A DNA stretch of 64,000 nucleotides from the NCBI GenBank assembly GCA_945898055.1, contig CAMDGV010000017.1:1-64000 (forward strand). The letters run 5' to 3'. The DNA comes from Akkermansia muciniphila. GTDB lineage: Bacteria; Verrucomicrobiota; Verrucomicrobiia; Limisphaerales; UBA9464. Position numbers and translations under genes: made by a program. The notes below the pieces were generated by a model. The model worked only from the letters and a program-made list of their open reading frames with translations. It did not search any database and was not told where the DNA came from. Below, one piece after another: positions 49,262 through 59,431 of this stretch (within the stretch, counting starts at the first letter, position 1; every line of letters starts with the position of its first letter).

Positions 49262-50610
49262 CTCGGGTTCGAAACATTCCATTCTTCGTCGCCGCATGGA
49301 TCCTGACTGCGTCTCACCCGCTTTCGGCTGCTCCAGTCTCCTATCGGCAGGATATTGTTCCCATTCTCAAGGCTAACTGCGTGTCATGCCACCGGCCGGC
49401 CAAGCTCAAGGGAGGGCTTGATCTCAGCTCGTTTGAAAGCTTTAAAAAAGGAGGCAAGCATGGATCGCCGTTTCAACCCGGAGCCCCCTCGAAAAGTCGA
49501 GTCATCCAAGCGGTGTCTGGACCCGAGCCTGAGATGCCGCTCGAAGGCGAGCCTTTAACGCGGCTGGAGATCAAAACGCTGACAGCATGGATCAAGCAAG
49601 GGGCTAAAGACGATTCTTCATCCGATAACAAACCTGATGAATCTTCACAACCGCCCGACTACGCCGCCCTGCCGGCCATCTCCTCCTTGGCCTTTTCGCC
49701 CGATGGCACCCTCCTCGCCGTCGCTGGGCGCGCCGAGGTTCTGCTGTATTCTGGGGATGGCACCGAACTCCGAGCGAGGCTTTCCTTTGGGGCCCCGCGA
49801 ATTGAATCACTGTGCTTCTCCAAGGACGGCGCTCAGCTTGCGATCTCTGGCGGATCGCCTTACATCTTCGGACAGATCCAACTCTGGAGTACTGCCACCC
49901 GGCACTGTCTCCAAACCATTCGAGCGAGTACCGATGTTTTCCACGGGATTTCCCTCAGTGATGACGCGACTAAGGCGGCCGTGGGAGGGAGCGATAAACG
50001 GGTTTACGTGTTCAACAGTCTTGATGGCAAGGTTTTGTCAATCTGCGACAACCATTTCGATTGGGTCTTGGCGACCGCTTTTTCGCATGATGGCAAGCAC
50101 CTAGCATCGGGCGGGCGCGATAAGGCGGTGAAGTTGGTGGATACCTCCACCGGCCGACTGATCGACGACCTCGCCCGTCCCCGTGATGTCGTCTTGGCGA
50201 TGGCTCGGCATCCGAGCGAGGACTGGGTGGCCTACACAGGCGAGGAAGGGCGAGTACGCCTCCACAAGATCGCTCCCCGGGGAGGTCGACTGAAGGAAGG
50301 CGACGATCGTGAGGAAAGCGCTCTTCGAGAATTTGAAAGTATGGGCACAAAACTGCACGCCGTGGCTTTCAACGCGACTGGTTCGATCTTAGCTTGCGGT
50401 GGCGAGAACGGTGAAATTCGAGCCTTCAACACCGCCAACGGTCAACGAACCTTTAACGCCAAACTCAACAACTCAGTCTTTGCCCTCGCCTTCCATCCTG
50501 ACGGCAAAACCCTTGTCGCTGCAGGCATCGACGGCCGCCTCCATTTCCTCGAAACCGTCCAAGGCAAGACCCTTAAATCCATCGATAGCGTCCCCCTGAA
50601 AAAGCATTAG
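49258..50610 (+). CDS. Cytochrome-c-type (planctomycete-type) and WD40 repeat protein
   Basis: IVPILKANCVSCHRPAKLKGGLDLSSF; WD40 repeats such as LATAFSHDGKHLASGGRDKAVKLVD. Confidence 0.88.
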   Translation: MTRVRNIPFFVAAWILTASHPLSAAPVSYRQDIVPILKANCVSCHRPAKLKGGLDLSSFESFKKGGKHGSPFQPGAPSKSRVIQAVSGPEPEMPLEGEPLTRLEIKTLTAWIKQGAKDDSSSDNKPDESSQPPDYAALPAISSLAFSPDGTLLAVAGRAEVLLYSGDGTELRARLSFGAPRIESLCFSKDGAQLAISGGSPYIFGQIQLWSTATRHCLQTIRASTDVFHGISLSDDATKAAVGGSDKRVYVFNSLDGKVLSICDNHFDWVLATAFSHDGKHLASGGRDKAVKLVDTSTGRLIDDLARPRDVVLAMARHPSEDWVAYTGEEGRVRLHKIAPRGGRLKEGDDREESALREFESMGTKLHAVAFNATGSILACGGENGEIRAFNTANGQRTFNAKLNNSVFALAFHPDGKTLVAAGIDGRLHFLETVQGKTLKSIDSVPLKKH

Positions 50611-51056
50611 ATCACTGAAGGGTGGCTGGCCTTCGCTGCGGGCTTTTTAGAGCTTCTGTAAGGTCTTTCGGAAAATCACTTAACCCACCGTACCTTCAAG
50701 GTCAGACCTCAGCCCTCTCGTTGCAGTCATTTTTCTATTTCTTACCCCACCATTGGCCAGGTAAAGCCGGCCCGAAAAGTGTCGGAGCGGTGGACCAAAA
50801 ATCCAAGAGGGTTCCCACCTTTCGGACCGTGATTGATCGAGGGAATTTGCAAGTTCCTGAGGAACGACGAATTGGATGGCCTGCCCACCCAGTGTTCAGC
50901 GATGCAATCCGGTAACCAGATTCTCTAGAAAAAAAGGGAGGGGCTGCCGCCTGATCCTGAGTTAGAACCATCCCATCTCCCAAAGGTAAATTGCTAGTTA
51001 AGCACTTGCCAAAGAGTCTGCCGGAAGGCATCTGAAGTTCTGAATCACCGACCGTC

Positions 51057-54000
51057 ATGCGCCTTCTCTTTTTGCTTTGCTGGGTCGCCAGCCTCTTTCT
51101 CTCACTTCGGAGCGGTCAGGCGGGTAGTTATCCACTCGGGGCTGGATTAGTCAGGCAAACCTTCGACCTTCCCGATCAGACCACCGATCTCAACGACGGA
51201 ACCACACTCGGTTCTGATCCTCCCCTCGGATTTCAACCCCCCGTCACGGGTGTTTTCGGGGCGATGCTCCAATTGATTGATAAAGGAGCAACTAACGTGG
51301 TTGGGTCCTTCAAACTCTACGATTTAGATCCAGGAAACGTGGTTCGGAGTTTTGATATATCCTTCAATGTTGCCATGGATTGGCAGGTGGTTGGGCAACC
51401 CGGAGAGGGGTGGTCAGTCAACTTTGGTCCACTCCCTACGGACAACGGTACCGGGGAAAGTGGATTCGTTCCACTTCGACGCGGATTGAGCGTTGGTTTT
51501 AATACTCGGAATGGCGGCGACGATCCATCGTCAATTCAAGTCATTATTGACGGCGTCGTCGTTGCAAAATTTCTCAAAACCTTCCTCTTCGATCCGAATC
51601 AACGGTTGGTCAGTCTTCACTGGGACGAGGCGGGGTTGGATCTTAATTTTGATAATCGAGTGATTTGTGTGGACCTGCCGACGCCCGGATTTACTCCCAG
51701 CCCAGGAAGTGCTTTTGGCTTCAGCGCACGTTCGACCCACGCTGGAATGAGTGTGTTGCTTGATAATCTCCGTGCAACAACCCAGGTCCTACCCATCTTG
51801 GATACAGGTGGAGTCATTATTTCTGAGTTTGTTGCTAATAACACCAGTTTTGAGGATGAATATGCTGACAAACCGGGATGGCTAGAACTGCTCAATGGAT
51901 CTTCCGAAGTCGTCGATTTAGGGGGTTGGTACTTGACCGATTCTAAGTCGAATTTAACTAAATGGAAAATCCAGTCTCTGAGGTTGAATCCCTATAATTA
52001 TAAGCTAATTTTTGCCTCGGGAAAGGATATTCAATTTAGCTCTTCAAACTTTGTCCATACCAGCTTTACCTTGGCTAAAAACTCAGGTTATTTAGCTTTA
52101 GTAAAGCCGGATGGAAGATCAATTGTTAGTGCCTATACTTATGGGATTCAGGATAAAAATATTGCTTATGGCGAGACTGGCACAAATCGCGTTCGTGGGT
52201 ATATGTTTCCTGCAACTCCAGGATTAATAAATACTCAGGAAATAGCGGATCAATCACGGAGTTCGGAGATACTTTTTTCGCATCTAGGAGGTTTTATCTC
52301 TGAGAAAGTTGAAGTCACACTTTCTGCGGACAGACTGCCTGGCCTGCAAATTCGCTATACTTTAGATCGAACCGAGCCGGGTCCTAATTCACTCATTTAT
52401 TCAAATGCGATTTCAGTAACTGGATTCACAACGATCAAAGCACGATCGTATGCGCCAGGTCATCTTCTCGGGGCGATCAGCAGTCGTACTTTTATTTTCG
52501 CAGATAGTTCGATGACCCAGTACGCGGGAACTACCAACGTCTTTAACTCTAATCTACCCTTCCTTTTTGTGGATAGCTTTGGGTTTTCAGTGGATGCCTC
52601 TAGTGGCGGGGTTCGACCCTTTCGCCCGGGATATTTGGTGGTCGTGCGACCCGATTTAGTGACGGGACAGGCGAGCCTATCCACCGCTCCAGAGTATGCC
52701 GGTCCCTGTGGTGTGCATTTGCGGGGGGAAAGTTCGGCTGGGTTCGATCAGCATAGTTATTCCCTCGAACTTTGGGACGACACCGGTAGCGATCAGAAGG
52801 CGAGTCTGCTCGGGATGCCAGCGGACTCCGATTGGGTTCTTTATGGCCCTTGGTCTGAAAAGACGCTAATGCGGAATAAGTTAATCTTTGACTGGATGCG
52901 CACTTTGCGAGGTCAGGATGGACTTTCAGTACGCTGCGATTTTGTCGAACTTTTTTTCAATCAGAGTAAGCCGGTCAATGGAAGAATTGGCTACAGTACT
53001 TACCGCGGAATTTATGTCCTTATGGAGAAATTAAAGCGCGGCAAAGATCGTCTTCCTATTGAGAATCTAAACGACAAAACGACTTCTTCAGACCTTATAA
53101 GCGGCGGCTATATTATTCGAAAAGATAAAGACGATTCTTTTAAAAATAATTGGGTGTCGGGTTCGTTAGGTATTCCTTTGCAAAGTTATGATCCGGATCG
53201 AATGAATACGGTCCAGTTTAACTACATTAAAAAATATACCGCTGATCTAGAGAAATCTTTAACCAGCGCTACATATCGAAATAACAGGACCGGTTACCCA
53301 GCGTATCTGGATGCCGATACATTTATAGATTTTCAATGGTTCACCGAAATTGCCAAGCAGGTAGATGGTTATGTCTTCAGTACCTACTTCCATAAAAACC
53401 GAGAGGGTCGAATGCGGGCCGGACCTTTGTGGGATTTTAATATTTCTCTTGGAAATGCAGATTACGGATCAGGAGAAACTCCGACCGGTTGGCTTTATGA
53501 TGTTCCGGGCGGTGTTGGTCAGTTGTGGTATCCGCGCCTCCACAGCGATCCTGACTATAAACTGGCAACGTGGGATCGGTATTGGCAAATGCGTCGAACC
53601 TTCTTGTCAACCGATGCGGTGATGGCAACGATCGAGCGCCATCGGTCAACCTTGTTGAACGGATATACTGGCTTAGTAAGTAACCGAGCGCCGGCCAGTA
53701 TACAGAACCCGGTCGCTCGGCATTTTCGACGATGGCCGCAACTCGGGACTCGAAATTGGCCGAATCCAGCCGCGGCGACCAAGGTCCGTACTTGGCAAGA
53801 TGAGGTGAACTCTCTGCGGACTTGGATTAGTAACCGTCTTGATTGGCTCGATGACCAAAGCCTTCGAGTGAGTAAAACCGTTCTGAGGCCTCCGATGTTT
53901 AGTTCTTCGGATCGAGCCATTAGTGAGCCGCTAACTTTGAAAATCGCGGCTTTCAGTGGTGGAGCTACCAATGCAATTTTCCCAACCGGCGAACTTTACT

Positions 54001-55094
54001 TTACGACGGACAATTCGGATCCCCGCCTCTTGGGAGGAGCGATTAGTCTGAACGCGCAAAAGTATTCAGCGGCAATGACCATCGATCGATCTCTAACGGT
54101 GAATGCGCGCCTTCTGGTCAAAGGACAATGGTCCCCACTTGCAACGGTCACCTTTTGGCATGAAATCATTCCTGCCAGCGTTTCCAATCTGGTGGTGAGC
54201 GAATTCCTGTATCAACCGGCTCCTCTCTCTGCAGAGGAAAGATCTGCTCTGCTGACTGATTCGGGCCAGTTTGAGTTTGTGGAGCTACATAATCGAAGTC
54301 GTCAAACCCTTGATCTAAAAGGGGTGGCCTTTACGGAGGGTATCGAGTTTGACTTCAGCCATTTACCCTCGTCGACCCGGCTATTGAAGTCAGGTGAATC
54401 AGTGTTGCTGGTGTCGGATCCTCGTGCATTTCAAATACGAAACCCAAGAGTACCGGTCTCCAAAATACTGGGTCAGTATCGAGGTCGACTGAACAACGGC
54501 GGTGAACACCTCGTGCTAAAGGCCGCAGACGGGGGCGCGATTACTGACTTCGACTACGACAATAAGGCTCCTTGGCCCGATGCGGGTAACGGCGTTGGCT
54601 CTAGTTTGGTTCGGAGAAGTTTTATTAAGCAGGACGGTGCTAATTCTGCCGAGAGTTGGGCCGTCAGTGCCAAGCCTGGGGGAACACCGGGCGTTTCTGG
54701 GTTGGGATTAGACCGCTTTAACGGTGATCCAAACCGTGATTCGGATGGCGACGGCGTTGTTGACTTTCTAGAGTTTGTTGCCGGATCAGATTCAGAAGAC
54801 CCGCAATCGTTCTCCAAGCCACAGGTGGCTCTTTTGGCTCTCCGGGTTAATGGTGCAGAAGAGGGATATTTGACCTATGCACTGAGACGAAATCCGGCCA
54901 TCACTGGCCTTCATTTAGTGATCGAGATCGCGAGCCAATTAGGGGTGTGGCAATCTGCTGATTCCTTTTTGGTCTTGCATACGTCGACCGTAAACTCTGA
55001 TGGAACTCTGACCGATCTTTATCGTTCAGGCACACCTTGGCCGCTCGATTCTGGTCAGACTAAGTTTCTGCGACTTCGAGTAAGTCAGCTTTGA
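51057..55094 (+). CDS. Lamin-tail and CotH-kinase-like secreted protein
   Basis: LTD WLELLNGSSEVVDLGGWYLTD; IRYTLDRTEPGPNSLIYSNAI; CotH DTFIDFQWFTEIAKQVDGYVFSTYFHKNREGRMRAGPLWDFNISLGN. Confidence 0.85.
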   Translation: MRLLFLLCWVASLFLSLRSGQAGSYPLGAGLVRQTFDLPDQTTDLNDGTTLGSDPPLGFQPPVTGVFGAMLQLIDKGATNVVGSFKLYDLDPGNVVRSFDISFNVAMDWQVVGQPGEGWSVNFGPLPTDNGTGESGFVPLRRGLSVGFNTRNGGDDPSSIQVIIDGVVVAKFLKTFLFDPNQRLVSLHWDEAGLDLNFDNRVICVDLPTPGFTPSPGSAFGFSARSTHAGMSVLLDNLRATTQVLPILDTGGVIISEFVANNTSFEDEYADKPGWLELLNGSSEVVDLGGWYLTDSKSNLTKWKIQSLRLNPYNYKLIFASGKDIQFSSSNFVHTSFTLAKNSGYLALVKPDGRSIVSAYTYGIQDKNIAYGETGTNRVRGYMFPATPGLINTQEIADQSRSSEILFSHLGGFISEKVEVTLSADRLPGLQIRYTLDRTEPGPNSLIYSNAISVTGFTTIKARSYAPGHLLGAISSRTFIFADSSMTQYAGTTNVFNSNLPFLFVDSFGFSVDASSGGVRPFRPGYLVVVRPDLVTGQASLSTAPEYAGPCGVHLRGESSAGFDQHSYSLELWDDTGSDQKASLLGMPADSDWVLYGPWSEKTLMRNKLIFDWMRTLRGQDGLSVRCDFVELFFNQSKPVNGRIGYSTYRGIYVLMEKLKRGKDRLPIENLNDKTTSSDLISGGYIIRKDKDDSFKNNWVSGSLGIPLQSYDPDRMNTVQFNYIKKYTADLEKSLTSATYRNNRTGYPAYLDADTFIDFQWFTEIAKQVDGYVFSTYFHKNREGRMRAGPLWDFNISLGNADYGSGETPTGWLYDVPGGVGQLWYPRLHSDPDYKLATWDRYWQMRRTFLSTDAVMATIERHRSTLLNGYTGLVSNRAPASIQNPVARHFRRWPQLGTRNWPNPAAATKVRTWQDEVNSLRTWISNRLDWLDDQSLRVSKTVLRPPMFSSSDRAISEPLTLKIAAFSGGATNAIFPTGELYFTTDNSDPRLLGGAISLNAQKYSAAMTIDRSLTVNARLLVKGQWSPLATVTFWHEIIPASVSNLVVSEFLYQPAPLSAEERSALLTDSGQFEFVELHNRSRQTLDLKGVAFTEGIEFDFSHLPSSTRLLKSGESVLLVSDPRAFQIRNPRVPVSKILGQYRGRLNNGGEHLVLKAADGGAITDFDYDNKAPWPDAGNGVGSSLVRRSFIKQDGANSAESWAVSAKPGGTPGVSGLGLDRFNGDPNRDSDGDGVVDFLEFVAGSDSEDPQSFSKPQVALLALRVNGAEEGYLTYALRRNPAITGLHLVIEIASQLGVWQSADSFLVLHTSTVNSDGTLTDLYRSGTPWPLDSGQTKFLRLRVSQL

Positions 55095-55119
55095 TTTGGA
55101 GTGACCTCTCTCTCCGCAC

Positions 55120-55631
55120 TTTGAGCCGGATGAGTTCCCTGTTCTTCGAGCCCGTTCGGTGCGGATGGAAAGAGGGTCCAATGGAAGCGAACTGCGAACC
55201 ACCCCGGCCAGCGGATCGAAGGACTTGCGAAGATCCGTCGCACTGGCCGCGAGATAGACCCGAGGGTTGGAGAGAAGGCTCAGCATCTGGGAAGAAGATC
55301 AAGAATGGATCGCAAGGTTGAGGGGGGCCAAACCCGGAGGTAGTCGAAGGGCCCAACCGGATGGGGCAACACTTTCCGGCCCGTCGGCAGAACTCGCCGA
55401 GGCTGACGGCGTGCAGAGCACGGGAACGAAGGCCCGGCTGATTTGGGAGGCGATGGACTGGGTGGACTGCGGTAACTGAGTTGGATGAGTGATCCGGAGC
55501 CCGCGATCCATCGAAAGAGGGTCAAAACCCAATCTCGCAGCAATCTCAGCCTTCGAGAATCCCGAGTTGTTAAATTCAGTCATCCGCAATTGGATTTCAG
55601 CCAGACCACGACGATTCCGAGACGGTACCAT
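55120..55631 (-). pseudogene. IS66-family remnant (tnpA-like then truncated tnpB-like)
   Basis: MTEFNNSGFSKAEIAARLGF...FVPV...LRLPPG then a frameshift to LRSILDLLPRC; then MLSLLSNPRVYLAASATDLRKSFDPLAGVV, a typical IS66 TnpB start; the transposase gene proper is absent. Confidence 0.65.
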
Positions 55632-55769
55632 TGAGTTTATCGACGTAGGCTACACCCAAGTAGGACGAATTGGGAACCCTGGGGTTGGGCGTACTCTTAC
55701 CTTTCACCCGTCAGCCCCTCCCGCGCTATCCAATTGAATCCGCTAAATCCTAGTGAAATTTTGCCTCAG

Positions 55770-56555
55770 CTAGGGGGCTAATTTGGGAGTAGGCTTTTGT
55801 GCAACGATCCAGATTTGGCTCGACCAACCGAGAGGAATCCAGCTGAGAGGCGATCCAAAGAGTCGTTCGATGGTAAAGGAGCGGGTGAGTAGTTTACGGA
55901 GTTGGCGCCAGTTAAAACCCTTGTGACAGTGAAAGGTAAATTGTCCGGTTTCGTTCCAGTAGGAGGTTCGAAGCACATGTTGGGTTTCCCCAGCGAAGAC
56001 GCTGCGGAGGAGTTCCATCCAAGTGTAGGAGGCCATTCCAGGATAGTCACCAATTCCACGCCAACCTGCAATGGCTCGCGCCGTTTGCTTAACCAAGACA
56101 CCGAGACCGGTTTCGTTCGGAACGCTGATTAAAAATCGGCCGCCGGGTCTTAAAAGGCTATGCATTTGACGGAGAAGCTCCGTGGGATCTGGGATATGTT
56201 CAAGAACCTCCATGCAGATTACCGCATCAAAAGTCCCTGCGGCCGCTGCAAAATCGAATTCTGCATAAAGTTTGAAGCCAATTTCTGGATGATCAGCGAA
56301 ATCCTTGTCGTTGTCGGCGATCACGCGTGGATCTACTTCTAACCCGATCGCTGACGAGGGGCATTCGCCTGATTCAATCAGCATGCGGAAGTAGGTCCCA
56401 TCGCCACAGCCGAAATCTAAGATCCGTTTGCCGCCGAACCCCTTCGAAGATTCGACCCCGACCACAAAACGCCGCGCGTGACTCCAACGGATAAGTCGGG
56501 AGGCAGAAAAAATCTGTTTCTTGGCAAAGTGCCCAGATTGGGACGGGCTCGACAT
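55770..56555 (-). CDS. Class I SAM-dependent methyltransferase
   Basis: ILDFGCGDGTYFRMLIE; FDAVICMEVLEHIPDPTELLRQMHSLLRPGGRFLISVPN. Confidence 0.88.
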   Translation of the reverse strand: MSSPSQSGHFAKKQIFSASRLIRWSHARRFVVGVESSKGFGGKRILDFGCGDGTYFRMLIESGECPSSAIGLEVDPRVIADNDKDFADHPEIGFKLYAEFDFAAAAGTFDAVICMEVLEHIPDPTELLRQMHSLLRPGGRFLISVPNETGLGVLVKQTARAIAGWRGIGDYPGMASYTWMELLRSVFAGETQHVLRTSYWNETGQFTFHCHKGFNWRQLRKLLTRSFTIERLFGSPLSWIPLGWSSQIWIVAQKPTPKLAP

Positions 56556-56680
56556 TATTTGGAAAATCTATCGGTCACCGAATCTGAGACAAGGACGAAG
56601 TCCAATAACCCAATGAACAGAGCGAGAGCGTTGTTTTTCTGAACTTATTCCGCTTATTTTGATTCAAGATCGAACTTTGC

Positions 56681-59431
56681 CTAGTCGACGTAGAGAAACT
56701 CATTCGCACTAAAAAGAGTTTGAGAAAGGTCGGTCAAGGCTTGTAATTCGGGGGTTATTTTTGATTCGGGCTGATTCTTAATCTCCTTTTTTGCTTTCGC
56801 ATCGATCTGGGGCGGGGGGAGTGACAGCAGATAAGCCGCTTGTTTTTCAAGAAAGGAGACTGAATCGGTTATCTCGCGGGCGTCGGGGTTGCGATTAAAG
56901 GCGAGTTGCCATGCCCGTTGAATTTGCTGCAATCGATTCGTCCCAACTTCGCGAACTAACCGTTGAGCAAATCGGGCCGATTGATCGAGTAAGAACTGAC
57001 TGTTCATCATCATCAGAGACTGGGTGGCGACCGTGCTATTTTGGCGACGTTCGCAGTTCACCTCCATCACTGGAGCATCAAAAGCATGGAGGAGAGCCAG
57101 CGGTCGACTTCGTCGAACCTGAACATAAACGGAGCGGCGAAACTCCTCTCCATTGAGGGTAGTTTCTACCGGCATTTTGTTGTCGCCCTGTGTTTTGTCT
57201 TCGCCGACTACGATCTGGCCATAGACATCGGGTCGCACCGGCACAGGTCTTCCAAACATGGTTTCATTGAGGGCACCGCTGGTGGCGAGAATCGCGTCAC
57301 GAACGGCTTCGGCATCGAGACGCTGGATGGGTTTGCGCCAATAAAGACGATTTTCCGGATCGCGACGTTCCTGCTGGGGATTGCGTTGTGACGATTGCCG
57401 ATAAGCGGTCGAGGTGAGGATCAGTTTGTGCAACCGTTTCAGCTTCCAACCGTGTTGCATGAAATCACTGGCGAGCCAGTCGAGCAGTTCTGGATGTGAG
57501 GGACGTTCACCCATCGCGCCAAAGTCGGCAGGGGTATTGACAAGTCCGCGCCCGAAGTGGTGGAGCCAGATGCGGTTTATCAGCACTCGAGCAACGAGAG
57601 GATGAGTGTTGCTGGTCAACCACTGAGCGAAGGCGAGTCGTCGTCCGCTGGTGGAGAAGTTAGGATTCTTTGCTGGAAACTGGATAGGTTGACCCGACGG
57701 ATTCAGCACGGTGAGACCGCCTGGCAGAACAGTCGATTTAGGCTGATGATAATCGCCACGGTGAAAGAGGGAGGTTATTGGAAGATGATCGGCAGGTTCA
57801 GTCAGAATACTGATAAAGTCCTCAATCGGTTTTTGGCTGCGAATTGTCGCAATTTTTGCGTCGATGGACTTCAGGTCATCGGCCGCCTTTGCATTGTACT
57901 GGTAGAGAACTCCGGGGCTGATATTGACGCTAGGATGAGCAGCCAAGAGCGCCTTCTGTTCAGACGTTCTTTGGGTAAGAGGGGTGTCGTAGGCGGCCCG
58001 AAGCGGTTTGCGCAACGCGGCGTCGAAGGTCTCGAGATGCTTGGTCAGCGCCTCGGTGAGATATCCCATTTGCTTCGTTTCTTTTTCCCTGGTGATTCTC
58101 TGAGCCTCCGATTCGATCTCAGCCGATTTCTTTTGGTCGAGGTCGGTTGCAAGTGACACCAAACGCTGCGTTGGGGTGCGCCACTTTTTGTAATCGTAAG
58201 CGGGCTCGAACACTGCTCGAAGTCGATAGTAGTCAATCTGCGGAATCGGATCATAACGATGATCGTGGCATTGGGCGCAACCGACTGAGAGGCCGAGGAG
58301 CGAAGTGGAGACAATCTTGAGCGTATCCGCGACCACTTGATTACGGACGGCATCCGGATCGCTCAAGGCATCGGTCGCCGAACCGTCGACCCCCATCCGC
58401 AGGAAGCCGGTAGCTATCAGTAAAGTGCGAGATTCGGGAGTAGCCACCGCAACAGATGCGGCGGTTGCCTCGGTCGCTTTGGCTAACTCATCACCCGCGA
58501 TTTGCTCGGTAATAAAACGGTCGAAGGCTTTGTCGTCATTAAAAGCGCGAATGACATAATCGCGGTACTTATAAGCGTAATCGCGTGGTGGATCAGCATC
58601 ACTGTAGCCGTCGGAATCGGCATAGCCGGCAACATCAAGCCAGTGCCGGCCCCAACGTTCGCCGTAGTGCTTTGAGTTAAGCAATCGATCGACGAGCTGT
58701 TCGTAGGCGTTGGTGGAAGAATCCCCGAGGAAGGTGACTCTCTCCTCAGGCGTGGGGGGTAATCCAGTGAGATCAAAGCAGGCACGGCGGAGCAAGGTCA
58801 CTTTCTCGGCTTCGGGCGAGAAATGAAGTTTTTGCTTCGCCATCGATCCGATGAGGAAAGCATCGATGGGGGTCCTGACCCGATTGCTGGCCTTTGTTTT
58901 TGGTGCTTTAGGTGTGCCAATGGGCTGAAAGGACCAGAAGGTGCGTTCCTCCTCGGTGATTCCAGCGCCTTGGCTTAATTCGGTCGGTTCGGGGCGAGCG
59001 GTTGAGGCCCCGGTAGCAATCCATTTGCGAATCAAGGCTGACTCCGCTGGACTAAGTTTTTTATCCCGCTTGGGCATCTTCCCGCTTTCAATCATCTTCA
59101 GTAATTTACTTCGGTCAGGCTTACCCGGCACCAACGCAGGTCCGTCGTCACCGCCAACTAGTAAGAGTCGACGCAACCTGACATCTAACCCGCCTTTGAG
59201 GAGATCGCCTTCTCCGTGACACTCGAAGCAATGAGCTTTAAGAATTGGGCGGATGTCTTTCTCGAAAGTGGGAACCGGAGCAGCGTCAGATCGGACGTTG
59301 CAGAAGATTAGTAAGACCAGTCCAAAAAGAGCTGCGGTACCGCGAGGTAGACCCAAAATTGAGATCGCTTTCACCGCAGTCTGAGCACGGAGTGGAGGGG
59401 CATCGGCTTGTTTGATCTCGGCAGTTTTCAT
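56681..59431 (-). CDS. Planctomycete-type cytochrome c, DUF1549, DUF1553 protein
   Basis: DIRPILKAHCFECHGEGDLLKGGLDV; RWGRHWLDVAGYADSDGY; GCAQCHDHRYDPIPQIDYY; RVLINRIWLHHFGRGLVNTPADFG. Confidence 0.9.
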   Translation of the reverse strand: MKTAEIKQADAPPLRAQTAVKAISILGLPRGTAALFGLVLLIFCNVRSDAAPVPTFEKDIRPILKAHCFECHGEGDLLKGGLDVRLRRLLLVGGDDGPALVPGKPDRSKLLKMIESGKMPKRDKKLSPAESALIRKWIATGASTARPEPTELSQGAGITEEERTFWSFQPIGTPKAPKTKASNRVRTPIDAFLIGSMAKQKLHFSPEAEKVTLLRRACFDLTGLPPTPEERVTFLGDSSTNAYEQLVDRLLNSKHYGERWGRHWLDVAGYADSDGYSDADPPRDYAYKYRDYVIRAFNDDKAFDRFITEQIAGDELAKATEATAASVAVATPESRTLLIATGFLRMGVDGSATDALSDPDAVRNQVVADTLKIVSTSLLGLSVGCAQCHDHRYDPIPQIDYYRLRAVFEPAYDYKKWRTPTQRLVSLATDLDQKKSAEIESEAQRITREKETKQMGYLTEALTKHLETFDAALRKPLRAAYDTPLTQRTSEQKALLAAHPSVNISPGVLYQYNAKAADDLKSIDAKIATIRSQKPIEDFISILTEPADHLPITSLFHRGDYHQPKSTVLPGGLTVLNPSGQPIQFPAKNPNFSTSGRRLAFAQWLTSNTHPLVARVLINRIWLHHFGRGLVNTPADFGAMGERPSHPELLDWLASDFMQHGWKLKRLHKLILTSTAYRQSSQRNPQQERRDPENRLYWRKPIQRLDAEAVRDAILATSGALNETMFGRPVPVRPDVYGQIVVGEDKTQGDNKMPVETTLNGEEFRRSVYVQVRRSRPLALLHAFDAPVMEVNCERRQNSTVATQSLMMMNSQFLLDQSARFAQRLVREVGTNRLQQIQRAWQLAFNRNPDAREITDSVSFLEKQAAYLLSLPPPQIDAKAKKEIKNQPESKITPELQALTDLSQTLFSANEFLYVD

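Noticed and set aside
50839-50860. Sixth copy of the dispersed repeat (gagggaatttgcaagttcctgagg)
   Set aside because: Shares only GGAATTTGC and TGAGG; the middle does not match.
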